From Solibacillus sp. FSL H8-0538 (GTDB taxonomy: Bacteria > Bacillota > Bacilli > Bacillales_A > Planococcaceae), in NCBI RefSeq assembly GCF_038003525.1, contig NZ_JBBOPI010000001.1, forward strand, positions 1,541,001 to 1,605,000: a stretch of 64,000 nt of DNA, read 5' to 3'. Shown here piece by piece: positions 54,723 to 63,322 of the stretch (positions are counted from its first letter, which is position 1; the number at the start of each line of letters is the position of its first letter). The notes beneath the pieces were generated by a model that was not told where the DNA came from, did not search any database, and saw nothing but the letters and a program-made list of their open reading frames with translations. A program made the position numbers and the translations under genes.

Positions 54723-54917
54723 ATGCCAACAACTAAACTAACAATTGTCCCCGTGTCGCTAGACCCTATCATTGACGAATCTTCATTTACAAATTCACCG
54801 CAATCTCCTTCTGATCCAAGCTGCGTAATTAAAACAGCTACCGCAGTAATCTCTTTCTTCAATGGCGTAGATGAGCACATCATCCAAACGATCGTGAAGG
54901 AGCTGAATAATCAATGA
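54723..54917 (+). CDS. tnpA: IS66 OrfA-type accessory protein
   Basis: The 64-residue protein starts at ATG 54723, eight bases after GGAGG. It ends in IKTATAVISFFNGVDEHIIQ, resembling the C-terminal end of IS66 OrfA proteins, but it has no HTH. Its last codons overlap TnpB by four bases (ATGA), typical of translational coupling in IS66. Its role in transposition is unknown. Confidence 0.65.
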   Translation: MPTTKLTIVPVSLDPIIDESSFTNSPQSPSDPSCVIKTATAVISFFNGVDEHIIQTIVKELNNQ

Positions 54918-55267
54918 AGCATGATTTTACGAGCGTGCAGAACATCTACATTATTTGCGGTAAGACCGATATGCGTAAAGGTATTGACGGTCTCGCAACA
55001 CTCATTCAGGATTCTTTTAAACTTGATCCATATAGTGATTCCATCTTCTTATTTTCTGGAACGAGTAAAGACCGTTATAAATGTTTGTATTTTGATGGAG
55101 ATGGCTTCGCCATGCTTTATAAACGATTAGATAATGGCAAACTGCAATGGCCAAAAGATGAAAAGGAAGTACGTAACCTTTCACAAAAGGAACTTCGCTG
55201 GCTGTTAGAAGGTTTATCGCTTCAGCAGCCAAAAGCGATTGCGAAATCTGCAAAAGGTGTCTTTTAA
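54914..55267 (+). CDS. tnpB: IS66 TnpB accessory protein
   Basis: The 117-residue protein matches IS66 Orf2/TnpB: IYIICGKTDMRKGIDGLATL, IFLFSGTSKDRYKCLYFDGD and FAMLYKRLDNGKLQWP. Length is normal for the family. It is required for IS66 transposition but its mechanism is not settled. Start ATG overlaps the OrfA stop. Confidence 0.93.
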   Translation: MKHDFTSVQNIYIICGKTDMRKGIDGLATLIQDSFKLDPYSDSIFLFSGTSKDRYKCLYFDGDGFAMLYKRLDNGKLQWPKDEKEVRNLSQKELRWLLEGLSLQQPKAIAKSAKGVF

Positions 55268-55318
55268 ACCCACCTATTAAGGTGGTATAATCATCCATAA
55301 CTTATACTGAACGGAAAT

Positions 55319-56881
55319 GTGGTGAATGATTTGACGAACGTTTCTCCTAAGCAAGAAAATCAAAATGAACGATTAATTCGAATGCTTGAGCAACAATTAG
55401 CTCAGTCAAATCGACAAATCGAAGCGTTGACTGAACAAGTTCGCCAATTAACCAAGGCTTTATACGGTTCAAAATCGGAAAAATCAAAGTATAAAGCACC
55501 AGACGGACAAGGTTCTTTATTCGAAGACGATCCGTCTTTTAGCGATTCTGAGCAGACAGAAGAACAAAGCACGGCAATGATTACGTATACCGTTGTCCGT
55601 AAATTACATAAGAAAAAACGGAATGATTCTTTTCGTGACGGGATTGAAATAGAAGAAATTCACCATCATCCTGAAAACACGCAATGTGACTGTTGCCTTG
55701 GTCAAATGACCGAAGCTGGTACGACCATTGCGCGTGAGGAAGCAAAATTCATTCCGGCTACAATGAAGCGTGTTCAACATATTGAACACGCTTATGAGTG
55801 TAGGCATTGTAAAAAAGATACTACTCAAAAAGCGCAGATGAAACGTGGAAAAGCACCGCAAGCTGCCATTCAACGTAGCATTGCAGGACCTACTGTTTTA
55901 GCAAAACTCATCTACGATAAGTTCATCCAGTACTTACCTCTTTACCGCCAGGTGAAGGAGTGGGACCGATTTGGTCTGCTTACCAATGACAAAAACTTAT
56001 CGAATTGGGTCATTCGTGCAGCAGAAGATTGGCTTCTACCGGTTTATGAGCAGATGAAGCAGACATTAACAGCAAAATCTGTTCTGCATGTGGACGAAAC
56101 GTATGCGCAAATTATTAAACGATCAGATGGTAAATCAGGTCAATCGAATGCCTACAATTGGGTGTTCCGAAGCGTGCCAAGCCAAGGACCAATCATCGTT
56201 CTTTTCCAAAGTGCTTTATCGAGAAGTCGTTCTGTATTAGAAAACTTTACAGCTGGCTTTAAAGGAACCGTGATTTGTGATGGATATTCTGCATACGGCA
56301 ATCTACCTGATGTCACGTTCGCCAACTGTTGGGCGCATGTACGACGTTATTGGCTGAAAGCTGATAGCAGAAACGGTCAAATTGGTGTGGATTACTGTGA
56401 CCAACTGTATCACTTAGAACGTCAATTTAAGCATCTTTCACCAGGTAAACGACGAAAAGCACGGCAAAAACATTCGAAACCGATTGTAGAAAAGTTTCTA
56501 AAATGGGTAGATGAATCCCCTTTCTTCGGAAAAAATGCCTTGGCAAAAGCTGCCGAATATACATTAAATCGTGTACATGGGTTAAAAGCTTTTCTGCTCG
56601 ATGGTCGCATTGAAATCGATAATAATCCAGCTGAAAATGCGATTCGCCCTAATGTGATCGGCCGAAAGAACTGGCTTTTCTCTGTTAGTGAAGCTGGTGC
56701 TAAAGCGAATGCGATCTGCTTAAGTTTGGCTGAAACAGCAAAAGCAAATGGTATCGACTTCTATCAATACCTAGTAACGTTAATGACAGAGCTGCCGAAT
56801 TTACCGATCCATCAGCAACCCCAAATTTTAATTAACTACATGCCTTGGTCAAAAAATATCCAAGCCACATGTGCTAAATAG
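55319..56881 (+). CDS. tnpC: IS66 TnpC transposase
   Basis: The 520-residue transposase starts at GTG 55319 (other starts GTG 55322 and TTG 55331, the last after GGTGA). It has an N-terminal leucine-zipper-like coiled coil (residues 15-50), a zinc-finger CDCCLGQM...CRHC, and the DDE core with D in LHVDETYAQ, D in VICDGYSAYG and E in IDNNPAENAIRP. The frame is intact, so the element may be active if its ends are. A hairpin lies downstream. Confidence 0.93.
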   Translation: MVNDLTNVSPKQENQNERLIRMLEQQLAQSNRQIEALTEQVRQLTKALYGSKSEKSKYKAPDGQGSLFEDDPSFSDSEQTEEQSTAMITYTVVRKLHKKKRNDSFRDGIEIEEIHHHPENTQCDCCLGQMTEAGTTIAREEAKFIPATMKRVQHIEHAYECRHCKKDTTQKAQMKRGKAPQAAIQRSIAGPTVLAKLIYDKFIQYLPLYRQVKEWDRFGLLTNDKNLSNWVIRAAEDWLLPVYEQMKQTLTAKSVLHVDETYAQIIKRSDGKSGQSNAYNWVFRSVPSQGPIIVLFQSALSRSRSVLENFTAGFKGTVICDGYSAYGNLPDVTFANCWAHVRRYWLKADSRNGQIGVDYCDQLYHLERQFKHLSPGKRRKARQKHSKPIVEKFLKWVDESPFFGKNALAKAAEYTLNRVHGLKAFLLDGRIEIDNNPAENAIRPNVIGRKNWLFSVSEAGAKANAICLSLAETAKANGIDFYQYLVTLMTELPNLPIHQQPQILINYMPWSKNIQATCAK

Positions 56882-56950
56882 CCATCTATCCGAAAAAAGT
56901 TCAGATAGATGGCCATTCGTCGTGCGTACCGAAAAGGTGCGCTTTTTTAT
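56881..56950 (+). terminator. Two hairpins ending the IS66 genes
   Basis: GCCATCTATC / GATAGATGGC at about 56881-56913, and GTGCG-CC / GG-GCGC followed by TTTTTTA at about 56922-56950. Confidence 0.65.
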
Positions 56951-56963
56951 ATTTCGGGCTTAC

Positions 56964-57050
56964 GATAATTTCTTTGTTTGTAAGTTCATCTGTCATTTTA
57001 TCTTTTACCACTGCCCACTTAATTTCTGAAGAATAATTTGTTTTGCTCAT
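56964..57050 (-). pseudogene. IS3-like OrfA N-terminal fragment
   Basis: Starting at ATG 57050 behind GGAGGTG, 29 codons read MSKTNYSSEIKWAVVKDKMT and DELTNKEII, the opening of the helix-turn-helix OrfA of IS3/IS150-type elements. It is cut off exactly at the IS66 end (56963). No other part of the element is visible. Confidence 0.7.
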
Positions 57051-57053
57051 CCA

Positions 57054-57109
57054 AAAACACCTCCGAGTTTATGTACGTATTTTCAACGTACACTAATTGG
57101 AGGTGTTTT
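57054..57109 (-). promoter_or_regulatory. Hairpin hiding the IS3-like ribosome binding site
   Basis: AAAACACCTCC and GGAGGTGTTTT arms enclose a second stem TGTACGT/ACGTACA (57072-57092). On the minus strand the outer arm is the ribosome binding site of the OrfA start at 57050, so it can be masked. Confidence 0.55.
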
Positions 57110-57350
57110 ATGTTGTCTTATAAAATTATGTTAGTCCAGTACTTTTAAAATGAGGTGCCGAGTTTTATATTTTATTAAACACAACCAATTTGTTTTTTTT
57201 ACAAGCCATTAAAAGGGTTCAAAAAAAGTCACACGAAAGTCACAAAAAATATAAAAAAATTCGAAACGCTATGAAAATCCGAATTTTGTACAAGTGCGAA
57301 AAACCTTGTTATAATAGGCTTTGTGAATATAAATGAAAGAGGTAGATAAT
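57110..57350. other. Intergenic region upstream of brxA
   Basis: Contains a TATAATAG -10 element near 57311 and two AAAGTCACA repeats (57225-57250), which also occur near 49995 after the brxA scrap. No gene is seen. Confidence 0.45.
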
Positions 57351-57782
57351 ATGAATGCTTACGACGAATATATGCGCCAAGTAACTCAACCAATGCGTGA
57401 TGAGTTAGAGAATGCAGGGTTTACACAATTAACAACTGCGGATGCGGTAAATGAATTTATGGCGACGGCAAAGGGGACTTCTTTAGTTGTCATCAACTCT
57501 GTGTGCGGATGTGCGGCAGGTCTTGCTCGTCCAGCAGCGCGTGAGGCGATTGCGGAAGTGAAACCAGATCACTTAGTAACTGTGTTTGCGGGTCAAGATC
57601 AAGATGCAACTGCTTCAATGCGCGCATTCTTTGATGAGGTACCACCAAGCTCACCATCAATGGCGATTTTAAAGGACGGCGAGTTAGCGTACTTTATTCC
57701 TCGTGAAAATATCGAGGGCTTCCCGATGGAGCAAATTCGCGATCATCTTGCTGATGTATTAAAGCAAATATGTGCGGAGTAA
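57351..57782 (+). CDS. brxA: Bacilliredoxin BrxA/YphP
   Basis: The 143-residue protein starts at ATG 57351, behind AAAGAGG. It has the BrxA/BrxB family motif VVINSVCGCAAGLARP with the CGC active site, and FAGQDQDATASMR and PSSPSMAILK. Opening MNAYDEYMRQV is nearer YphP (BrxA) than YqiW. Bacilliredoxins remove bacillithiol from oxidised protein cysteines in the cytoplasm. The next gene overlaps it, matching the yphP-ypiP neighbourhood in Bacillus subtilis. Confidence 0.9.
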   Translation: MNAYDEYMRQVTQPMRDELENAGFTQLTTADAVNEFMATAKGTSLVVINSVCGCAAGLARPAAREAIAEVKPDHLVTVFAGQDQDATASMRAFFDEVPPSSPSMAILKDGELAYFIPRENIEGFPMEQIRDHLADVLKQICAE

Positions 57783-58555
57783 CAATTGTTACAACGGCCG
57801 GGCGTCCAGATGAATTGACACAAGCGTTAGCGGACAAGGCATGCGCGGAGCTAGGATTACGCTTTGAGCCGCGCAAAAAGCGTTCCGTTACAAAACTCAG
57901 TGAGCAGTTCAGTGCGAATGTCATCGTTGCAGGAAAAAATCGATACGAATATTATATGAAAGGTGCAGATGCGCCTTTCTTTTTTCATCCGAATTCGGCG
58001 GCGTTTCGCTTGAAGCGTGTAGCACGTGGTGAGGCAGAACCGCTTTTATCGGCTTGTCAGCTCGAACAAGGGGATTCCTTCCTTGATTGCACGCTTGGCA
58101 TTGGCGCTGATAGTATGCTGGCGGCGTTTGCAGTAGGTGAGAGTGGACGTGTAGTTGGACTAGAAGCAGACCGAAATGTTACTTTCATTGTACAAAAAGG
58201 GATGCAAACGTATGATACAACTGAACTTCCTTTAACAGCTTGCATGCGCGGCATTGATGTGATTCATTCTGAAGCGGTCAACTATTTAAAGCAGCAGAAG
58301 GACAATAGTTTTGACGTAGTGTATATGGATCCAATGTTTGAAAAAGTAATCGAAGAAGCAACGAATTTTGAAGTGCTTAGAGTAGCAGGTACCCATATCG
58401 CATTGTCTGAAGAGTGGGTGCGTGAGGCAAAGCGTGTTGCGAAAAAACGTGTTGTCTTAAAAGCACATTATCAGTCTGAATGGTTCGAGCAGTTTGGCTT
58501 TGTGCGTGATATCCGCTTAACGGCGAAGTTTCATTATGGTGTAATAATAAAATAA
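57770..58555 (+). CDS. ypiP: YpiP-like class I SAM-dependent methyltransferase
   Basis: The 261-residue protein starts at ATG 57770, 13 bases before the brxA stop. The SAM-binding motif I is FLDCTLGIGADSMLAAFAVG, followed by VGLEAD (acidic loop) and the catalytic-type VVYMDPMF. It resembles RsmJ-type rRNA methyltransferases and YpiP. The N-terminal 80 residues (RFEPRKKRSVTKL) are a family feature. The substrate is probably RNA, not proven. It is coupled to brxA. Confidence 0.85.
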   Translation: MCGVTIVTTAGRPDELTQALADKACAELGLRFEPRKKRSVTKLSEQFSANVIVAGKNRYEYYMKGADAPFFFHPNSAAFRLKRVARGEAEPLLSACQLEQGDSFLDCTLGIGADSMLAAFAVGESGRVVGLEADRNVTFIVQKGMQTYDTTELPLTACMRGIDVIHSEAVNYLKQQKDNSFDVVYMDPMFEKVIEEATNFEVLRVAGTHIALSEEWVREAKRVAKKRVVLKAHYQSEWFEQFGFVRDIRLTAKFHYGVIIK

Positions 58556-58562
58556 CAACAAT

Positions 58563-58602
58563 TAATCTCGTCAGCATAAGCGCTGGCGGGATTTTTTTAG
58601 CT
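58563..58602 (+). terminator. Rho-independent terminator
   Basis: TCTCGTCAGC and GCTGGCGGGA arms are followed by TTTTTTT, after the brxA-ypiP operon. Confidence 0.85.
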
Positions 58603-58719
58603 GTTGTTAGCTTTCTTTTTTTCTCAATACGATCTTTTTAAAAATGTGAATTAAATATAAAATGAGTTTAAAAAGGTTTAATTGTATTATAATGGAATAA
58701 ATTTAAAGGGGGTTATTTG

Positions 58720-60708
58720 ATGACAAATGTAAAAGAAGTGAAATATCTTGGGGTGACGGATATTCCGATTTTGAATTCATCGGAGGATTCTTTAAAGGTA
58801 GAAATGTACATAGAAGGTCTTGTCGACTTTATTTCTTCTTGTAAAACGCCAATGACAATTGCCCTACAAGGTGACTGGGGGACTGGTAAAACATCATTTA
58901 TAAATCTTGTAGATCATAAGTTATATGAAAAAACAGACGCATTAAGTAAAAATATGGATACAAAATCTAAATCAAAAGAGCGTGGTTACAAAGAAGATAA
59001 GGTTGTAACAATTAAATTTAACACATGGAAATACTCACAATTTAACCAAGAGGACCATTTAACACTTTCATTTTTAAGCTATTTAGTTAGTGCGTTGATT
59101 GGTAAGAAAATGCCGGAAATTTATGAGGAAGCATTAAATGATCAAACAACGGATAAAACACCTTCATTTGCAAAACGTTTCTTTAATACAATGGGTACTT
59201 TAGCTTATGATGTTACAAAAGATGTATTTTCTGGAGCGCTGATGGCAAGCTTCGGGGTTGCTCCAGCAAATGCTGCCGGACAAGTTAATAATAATTCGGA
59301 CCAATCAAAGAAAATAAATGTTTTCGAGCAAACGAAAATTTATGATTCAGCAATTGCGATAGAGACACTGAAAGAGATGTTCCAAGAGGCAGTTCGCCAA
59401 AAATTACTAGATTCAGGTTGTGATCGGGTTGTCATCTTTATTGATGATTTAGATCGACTACAGCCTAAGCTCGCTGTTACTTTGTTAGAAATTATCAAGC
59501 TTTTCCTAGATATTGAAAAATGCGTATTTGTACTAGCCGTTGATTATACAGTTGTAACTCGAGGCATTCGACTTAAATATGAAGATGAAGATATTTCAGA
59601 TGAAAAAACACAAAGCTTCTTTGATAAAATGATTCAAGTGCCATTTCATATTCCAACAGAGTTTTATAATTTCGAAGAGTTTTTAATTGATAATTTAAAG
59701 GGATATATAAAAGACCAAGAACAAATCGAAAAAATTAAAACCGTTATGCATCGCAGTATTGGACGTAATCCACGGGCTGTAAAACGTTTACTTAATTCAT
59801 TTTATTTAATTTCTAGCATTGCATTCCGCGATTCTGATACTAAACAGAATGAAAGTAAGCAATATGCACAATTATTAGCAGTTTTATGTATGCAATTAGC
59901 GTATGAACCAGTTTATAAATATTTCTGTGAAAATGATAAGGACTTACCAATTTTCCGTGTGCAATCAGGTGATGATGTTGGTAGGCTTTTATCAAATGAA
60001 CTCATTTCCTATAAAAAACAGAATTTATCGAAGTATTATTCATTTATTATTTCTTTAAAAGAATTTGTTTTTGGTGAACTTGATTTACTCTCTGAAGCTG
60101 AAAAGAATCCAGATGTTTTAGCAGCGTTAGAAGATTTACATTTAGTATTAAATTATGCCAAAATCACAGACGAAAAAGACGGTGGTTCGAGCGATGAATA
60201 CCAAATTATCAAACTATCCGAAATTACCCAATTTAATGGTTTACAATCAACAGTTGAAACAATAAAATATAAAGAACCTCTAAATGAAAGAACGACAAAT
60301 GGTCAAATGTTTGAAATTTTAGGACATATCATTTTGAATAATGAAACATATATTAAAAAAATCGAGTCATTAAGTGATATGCATGAGGGAGGGCTTGATA
60401 CGCGACTTGTTTTGCCTCTAATTTGGAAGCTTTCTGATGATGAGAAAAAAAACCTGGCAACCTATGCTCCAAGATATGCGAATGAATATAAAAATTATGT
60501 TCAAACATTGTCAAAGCGTCAAGTACCTGGAACAAACACAGAAATTATCACAAACTACACAGCAATCGATGTTGTAAAAAACCTGTATCATATATTAAAA
60601 TACTTAAACTATGATGGAATTGATAATATTCAAGTATATGTAAAGAATAAAACAAAGAAAAACCAAAAGAAAACAGAACAAGAAATAAAAGAGCCGGTAA
60701 CTGTATAA
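58720..60708 (+). CDS. KAP-family P-loop NTPase
   Basis: About 662 residues from ATG 58720, seven bases after AAAGGGGG. The KAP fold is clear: Walker A GDWGTGKTSF (51-60) after MTIALQ, the FNTWKYSQF motif after it, Walker B VVIFIDDLDR (237-246) and a large insertion in between. A hydrophobic stretch (MASFGVAPANAAG, around 185) within the insertion may touch the membrane, as is known in KAP proteins. After Walker B come RNPRAVKRLLNSF and a long C-terminal helical region. KAP NTPases include phage-exclusion proteins such as PifA. It has its own promoter (TATAAT at 58688) and terminator, so it acts alone. A defence role is inference. Confidence 0.88.
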   Translation: MTNVKEVKYLGVTDIPILNSSEDSLKVEMYIEGLVDFISSCKTPMTIALQGDWGTGKTSFINLVDHKLYEKTDALSKNMDTKSKSKERGYKEDKVVTIKFNTWKYSQFNQEDHLTLSFLSYLVSALIGKKMPEIYEEALNDQTTDKTPSFAKRFFNTMGTLAYDVTKDVFSGALMASFGVAPANAAGQVNNNSDQSKKINVFEQTKIYDSAIAIETLKEMFQEAVRQKLLDSGCDRVVIFIDDLDRLQPKLAVTLLEIIKLFLDIEKCVFVLAVDYTVVTRGIRLKYEDEDISDEKTQSFFDKMIQVPFHIPTEFYNFEEFLIDNLKGYIKDQEQIEKIKTVMHRSIGRNPRAVKRLLNSFYLISSIAFRDSDTKQNESKQYAQLLAVLCMQLAYEPVYKYFCENDKDLPIFRVQSGDDVGRLLSNELISYKKQNLSKYYSFIISLKEFVFGELDLLSEAEKNPDVLAALEDLHLVLNYAKITDEKDGGSSDEYQIIKLSEITQFNGLQSTVETIKYKEPLNERTTNGQMFEILGHIILNNETYIKKIESLSDMHEGGLDTRLVLPLIWKLSDDEKKNLATYAPRYANEYKNYVQTLSKRQVPGTNTEIITNYTAIDVVKNLYHILKYLNYDGIDNIQVYVKNKTKKNQKKTEQEIKEPVTV

Positions 60709-60923
60709 ACAAACGGTATTACAATTATTCTGAAATTTATATATATATTGAAGCTGCCTATTAAAGGTGGCTTTTTATTATGGAAATTTTTACTAACAAG
60801 CATTTTAAACGATTGTAAAACATAAAAGTATAGAAGAAACTTTGCGAAATAGACTTGCTAATAGATTGGACAATATTCTTTAGATAGCTGAGAGAAAACC
60901 TGAAGAATGGGAGTGGTAGACAA
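60709..60923. other. Intergenic region with terminator
   Basis: AAGCTGCC and GGTGGCTT (with G-U pairs) followed by TTTTTA form a terminator at about 60751-60778. No gene is seen after it. Confidence 0.55.
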
Positions 60924-62195
60924 ATGGTATTACAAAAAAATCCAAAGTTCTATAATCATGCACTACCAGATTCAATTGATTTACCAGTGTTTCCGATTGG
61001 AAGAATGTTTAAAGGTAGCAAGGGGAAATATGGAAATGGAACAGCGGTTATTTTCAATAATCACCGTATTTCCTTTAAAGAGCTTTATACTGAATCTCTT
61101 AAATTAGCCAATGCACTTTATGAACTTGGCTATGGGAAGGGGGATGTTATTACAGTCTATCTTCCGAATAGTATACAATTTGTTATTTCTTATTATGGAA
61201 TTATCCTTTCAGGTGCAACGTATTCGCCTATCGATCCTTTAATGCCAGTAAGTGAAGTGGTTTCTCAAATTAAAGATAATGGGACAGTAGCAGTTATTGC
61301 ACATGAGTCCTGTGTGAAAAATCTTGTAGATCATGCGGATGAACTACTGTTAAGAAACGTTATTGTCACAGGAGACGTTGAGCTGGACGGATTTGATGTA
61401 TTCATTGATTTATCTCAATTCAGTTCAAATTATTTTGGCTTTAATGATCTAAAAATTCGTTTTGAGGCAAAACAGTTGAACCTTCTAATTGATCCACAAA
61501 AAAATAGTACGTATCTATCCTATACGGGCGGTACTACAGGCGGTCAAAAGAGTGTGCTAAGTAAGCACTATAATTATGTAAGTAGTTGCATAGTCTCAGG
61601 TGCAAGTAGGGGGATGCTGCCATATATAATTGATAGTGATGGTGTAACAGTCAAACCTTTGACAATGCAGATGAATTCTTCCAGGAATAACTATGCATCC
61701 CCAAAACAGCAGTTACCATGAGTCCAGCACCGATCTACCCTATATCCGAGTTAAAGGGATCTGTTGGTGTATGGATTGTAAAAGGTGTAACAGTAGCTCA
61801 TATTAACCGATTTAGTCCGGATGAATTTATCAATAATATTGAGAAGTATAAATAGACGTGATGAGGTTAGTATTATTACCATTATAGATAGTAAAAAGGA
61901 CAGGCTTATTAATAACGGCTATAATAATTATCCTTTTCAGTTAGAAGAACTACTTTATGAGCATGAATTAGTAAAATCCTGTGTAGTAGGTGGAATTACA
62001 GATGAAATGGTTGGGGGAAAGCCAAAAGCCTTCGTCGTATTGAAACCAGGTGCCACGGCCATACTTGAAGAGATTAAGCACTAAGTAAACGAACGTGTCG
62101 TACATTTTGCAAAAATCCTTGGAATCGAAGCAATAAATGAATTACCAATGCAAGCTACAGATGAAATTTTTAAGAAAGAAATTCAAAAAACTGGA
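60924..62195 (+). pseudogene. Acyl-CoA synthetase (AMP-forming), broken
   Basis: The first 265 codons read as a long-chain acyl-CoA synthetase N-terminal half: ISFKELYTESLKLANALYEL, ITVYLPNSIQFVISYYGII, and the ATP loop YLSYTGGTTGGQKS, where the usual PKG is altered. A frame change leads to APIYPISELKGSVGVW and VTVAHINRFSPDEF, then a gap, then NGYNNYPFQLEELLYEHELV, DEMVGGKPKAFVVLKPGA, a stop at about 62084, and ELPMQATDEIFKKEIQK. Several motifs in the middle are missing, so there is an internal deletion as well as stops. It cannot make an active enzyme. Confidence 0.85.
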
Positions 62196-62512
62196 AGAAG
62201 CAAGAATAAACTAAAGAGCGCTATTCAAAAGTATAGGCGAGGGGAAATTTCCGTCGTCTTTTTTAGTGGAAATGAACCTAAAACTTTCCCATCTACAAAA
62301 ATAAGGACATCAACTCGCCTTATTTTGGGCGAGTTGTGTCTTTCTAGCGAGTTTTTCCATAGGCTGGCGGATAGCTACGTAAAGAGATGTACTATGTCAA
62401 ATATGTGAACTGAAATGGGCTATATAAAGGTACTGAAAAATATCAATCAAAACATGGCGTCAAAAATAATTGATTTAGCCGACTTCGGTATTGTACCGGA
62501 GTTAGCTGAAAA
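62196..62512. other. Intergenic region with hairpin repeat copy C and a scrap
   Basis: The repeat is at 62306-62347. Just before the lipoprotein gene 62451-62511 reads NQNMASKIIDLADFGIVPEL, which may be a gene tail (an electron-transfer-flavoprotein-like end is one thought, not supported further). Confidence 0.4.
62306..62347. repeat. Dispersed hairpin repeat, copy C
   Basis: Reverse complement reads TAGAAAGACACAACTCGCCC then AAAATAAGGCGAGTTGATGTC, matching copies B and D. Confidence 0.8.
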
Positions 62513-63091
62513 TCATTTCATATACTCTACTAACTCATAACATCTTTCTTTCGTAATGCGTGCAAGTGAAGATAAATACTGTAACGATTCCATTGTGCCA
62601 CCTTCAAAAATTAATGATTCTTCCTTAGCTTTTTTTTCTTTGTCAATAATCCACTGCCGTTGTTCTTCCTGTAACTTGTTCATCTCAGTGGTTGAAAGTT
62701 GTTGTTTGAGTACATCGTAAATGTCATTTAAGGCTGTATCCCATCGTTTATATGCGTTTGCTTCAGCTTCTTTCATTTCTGATATGACACCCTTAGCATA
62801 TAAAGGTTTGAGGTCACCTAAATTTTTTTCTATTGTATGAAGTTTTTGTATATACTCAAATTTTTTAGACTTTAAAACTTCTTCCAGTGGTAAGTAGGTA
62901 GTTATTACAAGTTCATCTTTTTTTAATGTACTGATTAAATTTCCGTTATAACTTTTGCTACCTAGCACCTTATTAAAATCCATAGTTGCTACTGCTAATT
63001 CCCCCTTTTCTGTTGCATTTTCTGTAGGATTATTACATCCAGCTAAGAGAGAAAGTAAGCTTCCGATAGTTACTATTAAGTATTTTTTCAT
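62513..63091 (-). CDS. Lipoprotein with LprI-like (DUF1311) domain
   Basis: The 192-residue protein starts at ATG 63091 behind GGGAG. The signal sequence ends in a lipobox LLAGC (Cys 19). The C-terminal part (about 110-190) has AYKRWDTALNDIYDVLKQQL and LQEEQRQWIIDKEKKAKEES, the DUF1311 pattern of lysozyme-inhibitor LprI. It is expected on the outer face of the membrane. A role against lysozyme-like enzymes is possible by family analogy. Confidence 0.8.
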   Translation of the reverse strand: MKKYLIVTIGSLLSLLAGCNNPTENATEKGELAVATMDFNKVLGSKSYNGNLISTLKKDELVITTYLPLEEVLKSKKFEYIQKLHTIEKNLGDLKPLYAKGVISEMKEAEANAYKRWDTALNDIYDVLKQQLSTTEMNKLQEEQRQWIIDKEKKAKEESLIFEGGTMESLQYLSSLARITKERCYELVEYMK

Positions 63092-63174
63092 GAGATCACT
63101 CCCTGATTTGTTGGGTCAACCATTTCTTTATTTTTCCATAAAACGCTTATTTTTATACATTTATTTAGAAAGAC

Positions 63175-63206
63175 ACAACTCGCCAAAAATAGGGCGAGTT
63201 GATGTG
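63175..63206. repeat. Dispersed hairpin repeat, copy D
   Basis: TTTAGAAAGACACAACTCGC then CAAAAATAGGGCGAGTTGATG, just upstream of the lipoprotein start region. Confidence 0.75.
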
Positions 63207-63287
63207 CTTACTTATGTGAGTGGGAATGATATACTTTCTCATCAACTAAAAAACCATCTTCTAAAACTACTGTAGAAAGTAGGGAAT

Positions 63288-63316
63288 TTGATTTCTATAC
63301 AAATATATGTTATATT
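63288..63316 (+). promoter_or_regulatory. Sigma-A promoter
   Basis: TTGATT (63288-63293), a 17-base spacer and TATATT (63311-63316) form a good vegetative promoter reading into the structured region downstream. Confidence 0.7.
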
Positions 63317-63322
63317 AAGAGC

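Larger units (their letters stand above)
54641..56963. mobile_element. IS66-family insertion sequence, 2323 bp
   Basis: The ends are GTAAGCCCG (54641-54649) and CGGGCTTAC (56955-56963), the usual IS66 start. Between them are the three genes of the family in order: a short OrfA, TnpB and the DDE transposase TnpC. The 8-base flanks GCTTCACC and GATAATTT are different, so there is no target duplication: the left side is a truncated integrase and the right side an IS3-like gene. Confidence 0.88.
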
